Source: Lithodes maja
Taxonomy: Eukaryota > Arthropoda > Malacostraca > Decapoda > Lithodidae
Direction: 5' to 3'
NCBI GenBank assembly: GCA_037953745.1
Contig: JBAKBP010003185.1
Span: 62,001 to 126,000, forward strand
Length of the DNA stretch: 64,000 nt
Shown: positions 9,690-21,000 of the stretch, piece by piece
Numbering within the stretch: the first letter of the stretch is position 1
Layout: each line of letters begins with the position of its first letter
Translations under genes and position numbers: made by a program
The notes under the pieces: model-generated
The model's input: the letters and a program-made list of their open reading frames with translations, nothing else
The model's database searches: none
What the model was told of the DNA's origin: nothing

Positions 9690-12612
9690 AAAATGCACAT
9701 GGGAGCCGGTTGAAACTGGGTCTGTTGAATGTTCGTTCCTTGCGTAACAAAATGGATCATATTTGCGAGATCTTGGATGAACGTAACCTTGATGTATTAT
9801 GTCTCACTGAGACCTGGTTGTTCGAGTCAGATCTGAATATTATCCAGGCGGCATTGCCTAAAACCCATTCCATAATAAATGTTCCTAGGCCTAGGGGAGA
9901 TCATCCGGGTGGTGGAGTGGCAGTTGTCTACTCCACATCTCTGGTGAATATCTTGCAAATAAGCCATAACCCAGCCCCTCTTTATTATGAACTGTTGGAA
10001 GTGGAAATAAAACTCCATCAACAAATTCTAAGAATGGCAGTTGTCTATAGGCCTGGCCATCGCGGCACAGATAGGGTTTTATGGAAGAGTTTGGGCAGTT
10101 TCTCGAGGAATTTTCTGCTAAAACCGGAAGACTTTTGATATGTGGAGATTTTAATTACTGGGTTGACAGCCCTCATCTGAAGCCATTCTCTCCTGAGTTC
10201 CTTGAGTTGACTGATCAGAACAATTTTGTAAACCATGTGTCCCACCCAACTCATATCTTAGGACACACCCTTGACTTGGTTTTCTCTCCTGTGGGTTGTG
10301 GTGGTGTTCTGGATGTTGATGTTGAGAATGCTGACCCTAATACCTCTGATCATGCTTTGATTACTTTCAGCTTTGATTTCCCTAAGCCACTCACACATGA
10401 AAAAGTAATCAGATTTAGAAATTATAAAAATGCAGACCTAAATTTGGCTAGCAGTGAAGTAAAACAGTACTTGGGAAGTATTGATACTTCCAACCTTACT
10501 TCAGATGAGCTGGTGGAGGTACATGGAAATGCACTTAAATTAGTGTTCGATCATCACTGTCCAGAAGTAGAGAAGAAAATCATAGTACGAGATGATTCGC
10601 CCTGGTATAGCACTCGAGTTAAATTTCTTAGAAGAGCGCGTAGAAGAGCTGAACGTGAATGGCGGAAAAATAAAACAGACTCTACATGGTTGCAATATCT
10701 GTCAGCCAGAAGAGCTGTGGTCCACAAAATCAAAGATGAAAAGAAAGTGTATTATCAGGGAAAAGTTGACTCGTGTGGTAACGACCAGAGGAGGTTGGCT
10801 TCAATTGTAAACAGTTTACTTGGAAAAACAAGAGTCAGCTTAAGACCTTCTGTACCCGATGCCGAGTTGGCTGCCAACTTTGTGGCATTTTTTGCTGGCA
10901 AGATAACTCGCATAAGACAGGAACTGGATGATGCTTCTGTTGGTGAAGAACTTTCAGTTGTACTCCAACCCCGACACATTCCTAATAATGTCCTCTCATC
11001 CTTTCACTCAGTAGAGGTGGACATGATCTCGTCCTACATAAGAAACCTCAATAAAACATTTTGCCCGTTGGATCCCATAAATGTTTCCAAGCTACCAAGA
11101 GTCTATGATCACACAGTTGAGTTTATTTCCAAAATAATTAATAAGTGCTTCTCTGAAGGTAGCTTCCCACATTCTGAAAAGCATGCACTACTTCGACCTA
11201 CTCTAAAGAAACCTGGACTTGATGTTGAGAACATGTTGAACTATCGTCCTGTCTCCAACCTGTCCTTCATATCAAAGATATTAGAGCGTGCAATACTTGA
11301 CCAATTACAACCACTACTTCAGCAGAATGAAACTATCCCAATTTTTCAGTCTGCTTACCGACAGCATCATTCAACTGAAACAGCATTGATTAGAGTACAT
11401 AATGATCTAGTTGAGAACATTTGCAATGGTGTGGCCTCACTATTGGTCTTGCTTGATCTCTCTGCGGCTTTTGACACAGTGGATCACGAGTTGTTATTGA
11501 GTGATCTTTATGATTGTGGTGTGCGTGACTCCGCTCTCTTGCTTCTTGGGTCGTACTTGTCAGGTAGATCCCAGAGTGTGATGGTAAATCAAGTGGTCTC
11601 GGACTCGACACCCCTGCAGTATGGTGTTCCGCAGGGATCAGTTTTAGGTCCTATCCTATTTATAATTTATATTAGCAGTTTGTCTCTTCTGCTTCGTGCA
11701 CATAATGTCACCTTTCACTTTTATGCAGATGACACCCAGATTTATGTGAGAATCACAAATATAGTTGATATACGGAGTAAGATGGAATTGTTGATGTCTG
11801 ATATCAAGAAGTGGATGAGAGCGAGAAAACTTAAACTAAATGATGGTAAAACTGATATTCTCATCATCCGAGGAAATAGAAGAGCTGATGATATAGTAGG
11901 TGCCCTCTCCATCAATGTGGGTGGATCTCAGCTGCGACCGGCCAACTCTGTTCGAAATCTGGGTGTATATGTGAACTCCCGATTAGATTTCAAAGAGCAT
12001 GTAAACCAGATAGTTAAAAGTTGTTACTTGCACATCAGAAATCTCTATTTGGTGAAGCCGTTTATAACCAGACGTTGCCTCCTGACGTTGGTTCACTCAT
12101 TGGTCTTCTCTCGTGTTGATTATTGCAATGCCCTGTTGGTGGGTCTTCCAAATTATATTTTGAAGAAAGTTCAGTCTGTTCTTAACAGGGCCGCAAGACT
12201 AATTTTTGGTGTTCCACCTAGAACTCCTACTACATCTCTTCACATAGAACTGCACTGGCTGCCAGTAAGAGCAAGAATAGAATTTAAGTTGTGTTTGGTG
12301 ACTTTTAAGGTTCTCAAATTTGGTGAGCCTAGGTACCTTGCGGAGCTGCTCAGGCGCCCACCGGCACACCATGGTGTAGTTGTGCGTCATGACAATGACC
12401 CTTTTCGTCTTGATGAACCAAGGGCTTTCCAGCAGTCTTCTTTCTTTGAGAGGTCATTCTCCTACATGGCTCCGAGGTTGTATAACAGGTTGCCGCTGTC
12501 CATGAGACAACTGAGTTCTGTTGAATGCTTCAAGAGACAACTTAAGACTTTTCTCTTTGAGAGAAGCTATGATCTTGAGAGAGGTGTCATGACAGATGGC
12601 TATAGAGTTTAG
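9687..12612 (+). pseudogene. LINE-alpha ORF2: endonuclease and reverse transcriptase, one frameshift
   Basis: It encodes the nicking endonuclease and reverse transcriptase used for target-primed integration. The first part (to about 10075) carries LLNVRSLRNKMD and CLTETWL. After a 1-base shift the frame continues from 10081 with CGDFNYW, SDHALI, the RT palm (GVPQGSVLGPILF, YADDTQIYV) and a C terminus ending at 12612. The lesion is a G run of 3 (GATAGGGTTTT) where copy 2 has 4. There is no RNase H domain. The order EN, RT and the NYRPVSNLSFISKILE motif fit the CR1/L2 group; the exact clade needs a tree. ORF2 is best explained as expressed by -1 frameshifting from ORF1. Confidence 0.85.
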
Positions 12613-12780
12613 GCTATTTTGCCACTGCTAGTGATTGTTAAATGTGTGTTGTATATAAGCCTGCTTTTGATGCATTGATTTTTGTTCTTTTTTCTTTCTC
12701 TTTTCGAGCGCTAGTGAATTCTTCGGAAAAATTGGCGCTTATGAGAAATAAGTAACATGCTTATTATTATTATTATTATT

Positions 12781-12902
12781 AGTTCTACGGGGAAAGATGT
12801 GGAGAGGCGGCACAATTGAAGCAAGTTCCTCGGAACAATTGCTGTGAAAATATCTGTAGAATAATGCAAGGGATGCAACGTTTCTTCGTATGGATAATGT
12901 AA
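12781..12902. other. Spacer between two opposed LINE-alpha tails
   Basis: This is 122 bp of unassigned sequence between the (TTA)n tail of the plus-strand copy and the (TAA)n tail of the minus-strand fragment. No feature was seen. Confidence 0.5.
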
Positions 12903-13477
12903 TAATAAATAATAATAAGCATGTTACTTATTCCTCATAAGCGCCAATTTTTCCGAAGAATTCACTAGCGCTCGAAAAGAGAAAGAAAAAAGAACAAAAA
13001 TCAATGCATCAAAAGAAGGCTTATATACTACACACATTTAACAATCACTAGCAGTGGCAAAATAGCCTAAACTCTATAGCCATCTGTCATGACACCTCTC
13101 TCAAGATCATAGCTTCTCTCAAAGAGAAAAGTCTTAAGTTGTCTCTTGAAGCATTCAACAGAACTCAGTTGTCTCATGGACAGCGGCAACCTGTTATACA
13201 ACCTCGGAGCCATGTAGGAGAATGACCTCTCAAAGAAAGAAGACTGCTGGAAAGCCCTTGGTTCATCAAGACGAAAAGGGTCATTGTCATGACGCACAAC
13301 TACACCATGGTGTGCCGGTGGGCGCCTGAGCAGCTCCGCAAGGTACCTAGGCTCACCAAATTTGAGAACCTTAAAAGTCACCAAACACAACTTAAATTTT
13401 ATTCTTGCTCTTACTGGCAGCCAGTGCAGTTCTATGTGAAGAGATGTAGTAGGAGTTCTAGGTGGAACACCAAAAAT
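12903..13477 (-). mobile_element. LINE-alpha 3' fragment (ORF2 C-terminus, 3' UTR, tail)
   Basis: The minus strand carries the last 107 or so codons of LINE-alpha ORF2 (stop at 13067), its 3' UTR and a (TTA)n tail at the low-coordinate end. It is almost identical to copy 1. At 13477 homology ends abruptly and another LINE's RT sequence continues in the same orientation, so the open frame runs through the junction. Confidence 0.85.
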
Positions 13478-13950
13478 GTAGGAAGGTCCTGTGTGATTGC
13501 AGGGTTATTGATTAATCTAATAGCTTTATTTTGAATTTTGTCCAACTGCCTCAATGCATCCACTCCACTTCCACTCCACAGAGGTGAACAGTAATCCATC
13601 TGAGAACGCACATGACTTTTATATATTACGGCCAACTGCTCGTCAGTGAAGAATTCTCGAACTCTGTACAGGAGTCCCAGTTTTTTAGAGGCATTCTTAG
13701 CAATGCTTCTAACATAATGTGTCCAGCTCAAGTTAGTAGTTAATGTTACACCGAGAATGTCAATACTAGGGGAAGTGGGAATATTTACATCATTAAAAAA
13801 TATATGGGAGTCAGTGAGATTCTGTCGGTTAGAAAATTGAATGTACTTGGTTTTCTGTGCATTAAAGGAAACTAGATTCTTTTGTCCCCATTCTTCAATT
13901 CTAGAAAGGTCCTGGTTCAGAGAAATTGCAGTGCTTATTTTTGAATTTAT
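13478..13950 (-). pseudogene. Jockey-like LINE RT thumb fragment
   Basis: The minus-strand translation (13432-13731) reads SWTHYVRSIAKNASKKLGLLYRV (shortened here) and QLDKIQNKAIRLINNPAI, a conserved post-palm region of jockey-like reverse transcriptases. It is fused at 13477/13478 to LINE-alpha sequence. The region up to about 13950 continues the same family in decayed form. The matching C terminus is probably 7784-8117. Confidence 0.65.
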
Positions 13951-13959
13951 AAGATCGGG

Positions 13960-16534
13960 TTGGGTACAAGAGGTGAAGGTGAGCAGGAACAGAAATCTCT
14001 AATTGACTACGCCATGATGGACTCCGGACTAAAAGGAAGAATTTTAGATTCAAAAGCTGTAAGAGGTATGCTGACGGGATCAGACCACTGTATACAGTGC
14101 TGACAAAAGTGAGGATAAGGAAAGAGTGGAAATATGAGAGGAAAGAGAGAAAACTGACAGTAGAGAGAATAAATTATTATGTTCCTTCCAACAACCAACT
14201 ATACTCCTAAAATCGATTAATGAAATTTACAAACACATGTGAGAAAATTAAATGAAGAATGTAATGCAACAAAATACAAGGACATCCTGAAAGAGACTAT
14301 AAAGGACATGTATATTATGATAGATCTGGGAAATACTGTAGACGAAGTATGGAAAGGTACAAGAGACTCCATGATTAAAGCAGCTGAGAAAATATGTGGG
14401 AAGAAAACCTTTAAAATGTGGAAGAAGAAAGGTAACGCATGGTTTAGCAAAGAGATAGAAGAAATAGTGAAAAAAAAAAAAAAATTCAGAAAGAGTATGC
14501 TGCAAAAGAATATACCTAGAGAAACTAGAGATGCGAGGAAAGAAGAATACAAAAAATTGAAACAAAGAGTGAAGAGGGCGATACAAGACGCTAAAAGTTA
14601 GACAGATGAGGCATATGGGAGAAAGATTAGTGAACAGTTTCTGAATGACAGGAAAGCATACTAGAGCTGTGAAAGAAGCCAGAGGGAAGAAGACTGAGAG
14701 TGTCTCAGGTGGTAGGATGAGGGACATGAATGGGGAAGTGGTAGAGGGTGATGGTGTGGTGAAAGTATGGAAAGATCATTTTAGTAGCTTAGCTGTAAAG
14801 AGTAGGGGGAAGGCAAAGATCTCATCCATAGGAATGGAGAGAGGTAGAATAAACAGGGTAGTTGAAAGCCAGATAAGCAGAGAAGAAGTAAAAGAAGCAA
14901 TCAATAGACTTAAAATGGGCAAAGCTGCTGAAGTAGATAACATCCCAGGTGAAATGCTGAGATATGGAGGAGAAGAAGCTGTTGACATAATGCATAGGTT
15001 ATGTAAATTAGCATGGGAAAAGGAAAGTGTACCAGAGGACTGGAGGAAAGCAGTGATAGTACCCTTGTACAAAGGGAAGGGTAGTAAAGAAGAGTGTAAG
15101 AATTATAGGGGAATTAGCTTGCTTAGCATACCTGGAAGGTACACGCAAGAGTAGTAACAGAGAGGCTACAGAAGATAACGGATGACAAAATAGGCGAGGA
15201 ACAGGGAGGTTTCAGAAAGGGCAGGGGCTGCGTTGACCAGATAGCCTCAATGCGATTGTTGGTAGAGAAGTATCTGGCCAAAAACAGAAAACTCTATGCA
15301 GCATTCATGGATTTGGAAAAAGCCTACGACAAAGTAGACTGGGAGGGCCTGTGGGATGTGTTAACAGTATATGGTGTGGGAGGAAAGTTGCTAATGGCAG
15401 TAAAATCTTTCTATAGGAATGCAATGGCAAATGTGAAGGTAGGGGATAAGTTAAGTGAAAGTTTTGAGGTCAATGTAGGTGTAAGGCAGGGATGTGTCAT
15501 GTCAGCTTGGTTGTTCAATATACAGTATACATGGATGGAGTGATTAGGGAATGTAGGGCTGTATCAATGGGTGTGGGAGCTAGACTGGAATCAGAGAGAA
15601 GAACATGGAAGATTTTAACATGCCTATATGCGGACGATGCAGTCCTGTTGGCGGAAAATGCTGAAGAACTTCAGAGAGTGGTCACTGACTTTGACAGGGT
15701 ATGTGAAAAGAGAAAGTTAAAGGTCAATGTAGGGAAATGTAAGGTAATGGTGTTTGAGAGAAGAATGCATGAAACCATAGATTTTAAGGAAAAATATAGA
15801 ATCAAGAAAGAACACAAGAAAAGTTGTAAAATAAAATTGAAAAATGAAGTACTGTACTAGAAGAGGTTGAAAGTTTCAAGTATTTGGGAGCTGTACTATG
15901 CAAATATGGTAAAATGGAGAGCGAGATAAAAGAGAGAAAATGCAAGGGAGAAAGGTGATTGGAGAACTTGATAGTATTCTCAAAGGAAGAATGGTTAGCC
16001 AGGAAGTCAAAAAGTCACTGAGAAACAGTGTGCTGCTCCCAACACTCTCGTATGGAAGCGAGACATGGACGGCAAGTGACGAGGACCTCTTCAAACTGAG
16101 AGCTGTGGAGATGAGCTTTTTCAGAATGGCAGCTGGCATGAATAGGCTAGATGGGCCAAGTAATAGGGAAGTGTACGAGTCCTTTGGAATGGAAGAGCAG
16201 GCTTTGGGCATTGATTGTGGTGTGGTTGAGTGGATAAAGAGAAGTACTTTGAGGTGGTATGGTCATGTTCAGAGAATGGATGAAGACAGAATGCCAAGAA
16301 AGATATATGGGAGTCAGGTGAGTGGAACCGCTAGTAGTGGAAGACCACCTATGGTATGGGAAATGAAAGTGGAAAAATATATTGAAAAAAAACTTCCACG
16401 TAGTGGAAGGGGCATTGTGGCACGGGCAAGGGAGGCATGTCTTGACATAGTAGCTTGGAGACGTTTCTGTCATGGCCATCCTCTAGTGGGGGTTTCCCAG
16501 GGGGAAACAAGGCGTCGGAGATGATGATGATGAT
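13960..16534 (+). pseudogene. RTE-like LINE, decayed ORF2 and (GAT)n tail
   Basis: This continues the RTE-like element begun at 7505. In order I see the endonuclease end (LIDYAMMDSGLKG, TGSDHC), a linker, the RT (EECKNYRGISLLSI, GGFRKGRGCVDQI, FMDLEKAYDKVDW, VRQGCVMSAWLFN, YADDAVLL) and a C terminus (STLRWYGHVQRMDEDRMP). It is broken by frameshifts and stops near 14200, 14600, 15150, 15540 and 15860. A (GAT)n tail ends at about 16534, as is usual for RTE-type elements. It is clearly dead and older than LINE-alpha. Confidence 0.8.
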
Positions 16535-16957
16535 GTTGTTGTTGTTGTTGTTGTTGTTCCCCAAGCTGCCTGGCCGAACAGCCTCAAGGCCCCGAGCAAG
16601 ACCAAGGCCATAACCGAGCGCCCCCACAGAACCCTCCCTGCCGACCACAATAAAGCCTGGGTAACCGAAGCCACTCCATGGCGGGGAGCGGAGGAGGGTG
16701 CGGAAATGCCCGGGAAACCAAAGACCCACCCAGGGCCCTGTGCCCCTCAGCAATTATGAAGAGAAAATTGAGGGGCAAAGGAAAAATGTGACGCTTTGGC
16801 TTCCAATCTTGGTAGATTGGGAGGTCAATCCACGGAAGAGACGCAGTCACTTGAGATCTAGAAAATATATAAGTAAAAGGAACAGTCAGAGTAAGCTATG
16901 GGTATGGCAGAGATCGCTCAGTTCTCACTCTGATAGACCATCCCATCACCACATGAC
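16535..16957 (-). mobile_element. Short (AAC)n-tailed retroposon, copy 1
   Basis: About 420 bp in minus orientation, homologous to 17550-17972 and 61927-62348. The tail is (AAC)n, seen as a TTG run abutting the RTE (GAT)n tail. The head begins at TCATGTGGTGATGGG. I see no tRNA A/B boxes and no ORF, so this is SINE-like but not obviously tRNA-derived. Confidence 0.75.
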
Positions 16958-17052
16958 TAGAACCCAATCCTCTCAGCATCAGCTAGGAAAGGCCCTAGAA
17001 AGCCGCCTTTGGCGGGGGGATAGCTCCCCTATTTCAACCCCTTTCGGGGTTG
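16958..17052. other. Cluster of four consecutive perfect hairpins
   Basis: Within 70 nt lie four stems: CTAGG/CCTAG (16983-16998), CCGCC/GGCGG (17003-17015), GGGGA/TCCCC (17016-17029) and CAACCCC/GGGGTTG (17035-17052). The segment sits between the 3' tail of LINE I-A and the head of the short retroposon and belongs to neither in other copies. Identity unknown. Confidence 0.55.
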
Positions 17053-17150
17053 ATGTTGTTGTTGTTGATGATGCTGCTTTTATTTTATACTAGCCCACTG
17101 GGCCTAGGCCCTCTCAAGGCTAGTGGTGGAGGAGGTGGTACAGAGTTTAA

Positions 17151-18064
17151 CCCTCTCACCACGGAAGGGCTCTTGAACGCCCATTAAAAAGCATATAACA
17201 GCTGCCCGGAAGGGCTCTTGAACGCCCAGTGGTTGAAAGCCTGTGAGCTTCGTGTGCGAGGCGTCGGTCCGACGCATGTAAACAACAGCCGGCTGGACCG
17301 ACGCCCCGCATCTCCGGCCACAAGAAGGAGAGCGTCGCTTGTTCGTGTGTGCCTGTATGTTGTTGTTAAGTATCGAAAAGTAGTGTAAAGTGGCTGTTTT
17401 GGCCATAAAGTTATCTCCAATGAAATCATCATCACAACTCAACCAGTTGACTTAGAGAGCTCTACTTAATGCCATTCTACAGGTAAATAACATAGCTACG
17501 CTTGGGGATGCGCGGGAATGGGAAGCAGTCAGATTAACACATATACGGTGTGTTATATATCATGTGGTGATGGGCTGGTCTATCAGAGTGAGAACTGAGT
17601 AATCTCTGCCATACCCATAGCTTACTCTGACTGTTCCTTTTAATTATATATTTTCTAGATCTCAAGTGACGGCGTCTCTAACGTGGATTGACCTCCCAAT
17701 CTACCAAGATTGGAAGCCAAAGCGTCGCATTTTTCCCTTGCCCCTCAACTTTCTCTTCATAATTGCTGAGGGACACAGGGCCCTGGGTGGGGCTTTGGTT
17801 TCCCGTGCATTTCCGCACCCTCCTCAGCTCCCCGCCATGGAGTGGCTTCGGTCACCCAGGCTTTATTGTGGTCGGCGGGGAGGGTTCTGTGGGGACGCTC
17901 GGTTATGGCCTTGGCCTTGCTCGGGGCCTTGGGGCTGTTCGGCCAGGCAGCTTGGGGAACAACAACAACAAGACATATACGGTAGCCTAGCCTAGACGTT
18001 TTTCGGCCAAAACACCCGGGTTTCGAGGAATATATATATATAATACATAGCCGGGGCTGGAGGG
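17151..18064 (-). mobile_element. piggyBac-type MITE A (contains a nested retroposon)
   Basis: Flanked by TTAA at 17147-17150 and 18065-18068. The ends read CCCTCTCACCACGG and, from the other side, CCCTCCAGCCCCGG. Without the nested 423-bp retroposon and its 11-bp duplication the MITE is 480 bp. It has the two subterminal GGCTCTTGAACGCCC-type repeats of the A/B subfamily. Confidence 0.9.
17550..17972 (+). mobile_element. Short (AAC)n-tailed retroposon, copy 2
   Basis: 423 bp, flanked by an 11-bp target duplication ACATATACGGT at 17539-17549 and 17973-17983. It ends GGGGAACAACAACAACAAG. It sits inside MITE A, so it inserted after the MITE did. The mechanism implied is target-primed reverse transcription by a LINE enzyme. 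Confidence 0.9.
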
Positions 18065-18088
18065 TTAAAGTCACGTATATGTCAGTAG

Positions 18089-21000
18089 TTATATGTCATT
18101 GTATAAATTTATCGCTCTCAGGAAGTGACGAATAGGGGTGAAATTGAAAGAGTCTGAGTCAGAGAGGATGCCATGTAATGAGGTGTTCAGCAAGAATCTC
18201 CGTCTTTCAGATGCATAGACGGGACAAATACAAAGAAAGTGAAAAACAGTCAATGATGTATGGCAATGTTGGCATTCAGGTGGTTGACCACAAGGGGTGG
18301 ACATCAGGTAACCATGTGTGAGGCGTGTGTGGCCTAAACGTAATCTAGTTAATAGGGTTTGGTCTGCACGTGAACCATTAATTGAAGAGGGCCACAAGTG
18401 TATGTCATCCTTAATGGAGCGAAGGTGGTCAGTTAATGGTTGCGCTCTCCACTCAACTCGCCAAGCGTCATAAACATGGCGACGGAGGACAGGGAGCATA
18501 TCCTCCGAACGCAGCAAAGTAGTAGAGGGTGTACCATGACACGCTTGCTTAGCGAGGAAGTCTGCATGCTCATTCCCGGGAATTCCTACATGCGCGGGGA
18601 TCCAGCACAGTGTGATGGAACGATTAGCGCACTGTAATTCGTGTATTGTGTGGATGATAGTCTTGACCAATGGGTCCTTGGGGGCAAATACACATAAGGC
18701 TTGCAGTGCACTCTTTGAGTCACTACAGATAACGACCCGTGTAGAGTTCCTCGACAATGAAGAGATGGTGCTTAAAGCACCTTGAATAGCCCATAATTCA
18801 GCAGTGAAAACCGTGGAGTGATGGTGTAAGGTACTATGATACAAGCCATGGTCTGAGACTGCAGCGCAACCCACGGCATCCGCAGTTTTCGAGCCATCGG
18901 TGTAAATGAAAACAGCCGGGATGTGATCATCAAGATGTTGTAAAGCGAGATGTCGACATTGAGATGGGGCTTGGGCATCAAGTTGATCCGCTAAGTGAAA
19001 GCAAACTGTAGGGTGTTTTAGGGTCCACGGAGTGATGTGACTAGGAGGGGGAGTTATGGGAGGAACGGTGATACTGTAAGTGGAGAGCAATTGGCGAGAC
19101 AATATTGGGAATGGCACTGGAATGGTTGAACGATAGTTATCTGTGGAATGGAATAGTTCTAGTAGAGTTGGGTCATGACGGAGGCGAACAGCCGTATGCA
19201 TGAGGACTAATCGACGGTGGTAGGCTAGAGGTAAGGTCCCAGCCTCACATAGGATATTGGAGACACGAGAGGAACGGAATGCCCCCGAGCTAATGCGGAT
19301 GCCCAAATGGTGTACACTGTTGAGGGTTCCTAATGTGGAAGCAGAGGCCGTGCCATAGACAGGGCTACCATAATCTAGGGCTGAGAGGATGGTAGCTCTG
19401 TAGAACAGTAAAAGCGTAGCGCGATCTGCGCCCCAATGGACTCGTGCGACTGTTTTCAGAACATTCATTCTCTGGAGGCAACGTGCCTTTAAGCAGGCAA
19501 TGTGACTCTTCCAATTGAGGTGAGTATCAAAGATTAAACCAAGGAACCTGGTATGTGGAAGGATCTGAATATTAGAATTTCCCATGGTGAGAGTAATGGA
19601 CTGTTTACGTAAATGTCGAACATTTCTATAGAATACAACAGCGTTAGTCTTTTCAGCAGAAAATTGAAAACCAGCAGTGGATGCCCAAGAGTGGATGGAT
19701 TTTAGAGCCATGTTGAGACGCCGTTGTATGTGAGTCAGACTGGGAGAAGTATAATATATTGCGAAGTCGTCCACATACTAGCTATACGATATTTCAGGTG
19801 GGAGGCTGCGTATGACACTATTGATCGCCATAATAAAGAGTAAGCTGCTAAGGGCATATCCTTGTGGTATTCCATTAATTTGTGACATAATGTCCGATAG
19901 GAGACCATTATTTTTGACCTGGAATGTACGGTTAGAGAGAAAATTTTGTAAAAAGCAGGGAAGAGGACCCCGCATGCCAGAATCGTGTAAATTTTTAAAA
20001 ATCCTGTGTCTCCATGTTGTGTCATAAGCCTTAGCAATGTCAAAAAATATTGCCACTGTGGGTTGGTTCTTGGAGAACCCATCACGTATTTGGTGTTCAA
20101 GGCGAATATGTAAGTGCAGTGTAGAACGGCCAGGGCGGGAACCATTCTGATATGGGGATAGGAGGGCATGTGACTCAGCGTAATGTAAAAGTCGAGGATT
20201 GATAATTTTTTCCATTAATTTGCAGAGGCATGAGGTAAGTACAATCAGTCTGTAATTTGTGGGAAGACTATTATCTTTTCCAGGCTTCGGTACGGGTATA
20301 GTGTAAGCATGCCGCCAAGACGGTGGGAAGTAGTTACTTATCCAAAACTGATTGTACAGTTGTAAAAGATGTTGTAGCGCACGTGGATGGAGGTGACGGA
20401 TGAGAGCGTACGAGAATCCATCCGGGCCAGGAGTAGTGTCTGTACACAGGTCGAGCGCGTGTCGCAATTCCGGAATTGAAAAAGGGGTGTTATATTCATG
20501 TGTTTTCCCGCTATGAAAAGATAACGGGCGAGATTCCTCCATACATTTATAACGAAGAAATTGACGAGGCAATGACTGGTCTGAGCTGACGTGACAGAAA
20601 TGTTTGGCATGTATGGCAGTGATGTCAAGGGGGTCATGTGTAAGCGAATCCGAGGCAGGGTCTTTGAGTGGAGAGAGTGGAGGCCGTACAGTGCGTCCGT
20701 TGATACTGCGAATCTTTTTCCATAAAGTAGAGAGAGGGGTGCGGGAAGTGAAGGACGAGATATATGATCGCCATGAAAGTATCTTGTTGTCAAGGATACT
20801 GCGTTTGACAACTGCACAGATCTTGTTATAGAACGTTTTAACCCTCCAGCCCCGGCTATGTATTATATACAGTATATATTCCTCGAAACCCGGGTGTTTT
20901 GGCCGAAAAACGTCTAGGCTAGGCTACCGTATATTCGTTAATCAGACTGCTTCCCGCATTCCCGTGCATCCCCAAGCGTAGCTGTGTTATTTACCTGTAG

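Larger units (their letters stand above)
8118..12780 (+). mobile_element. CR1/L2-like non-LTR retrotransposon, LINE-alpha copy 1
   Basis: A nearly complete two-ORF LINE. It has a structured 5' UTR, ORF1 with a PHD finger and zinc knuckles, ORF2 with endonuclease and reverse transcriptase, about 140 bp of 3' UTR and a (TTA)n tail ending at 12780. The 5' boundary is set by where homology with copy 2 (31326-35975, minus) begins, at AATTGGTTAAAG. The only lesion seen in the coding region is a 1-base deletion in ORF2 near 10075. Very high protein identity to copy 2 indicates recent activity. Confidence 0.85.
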
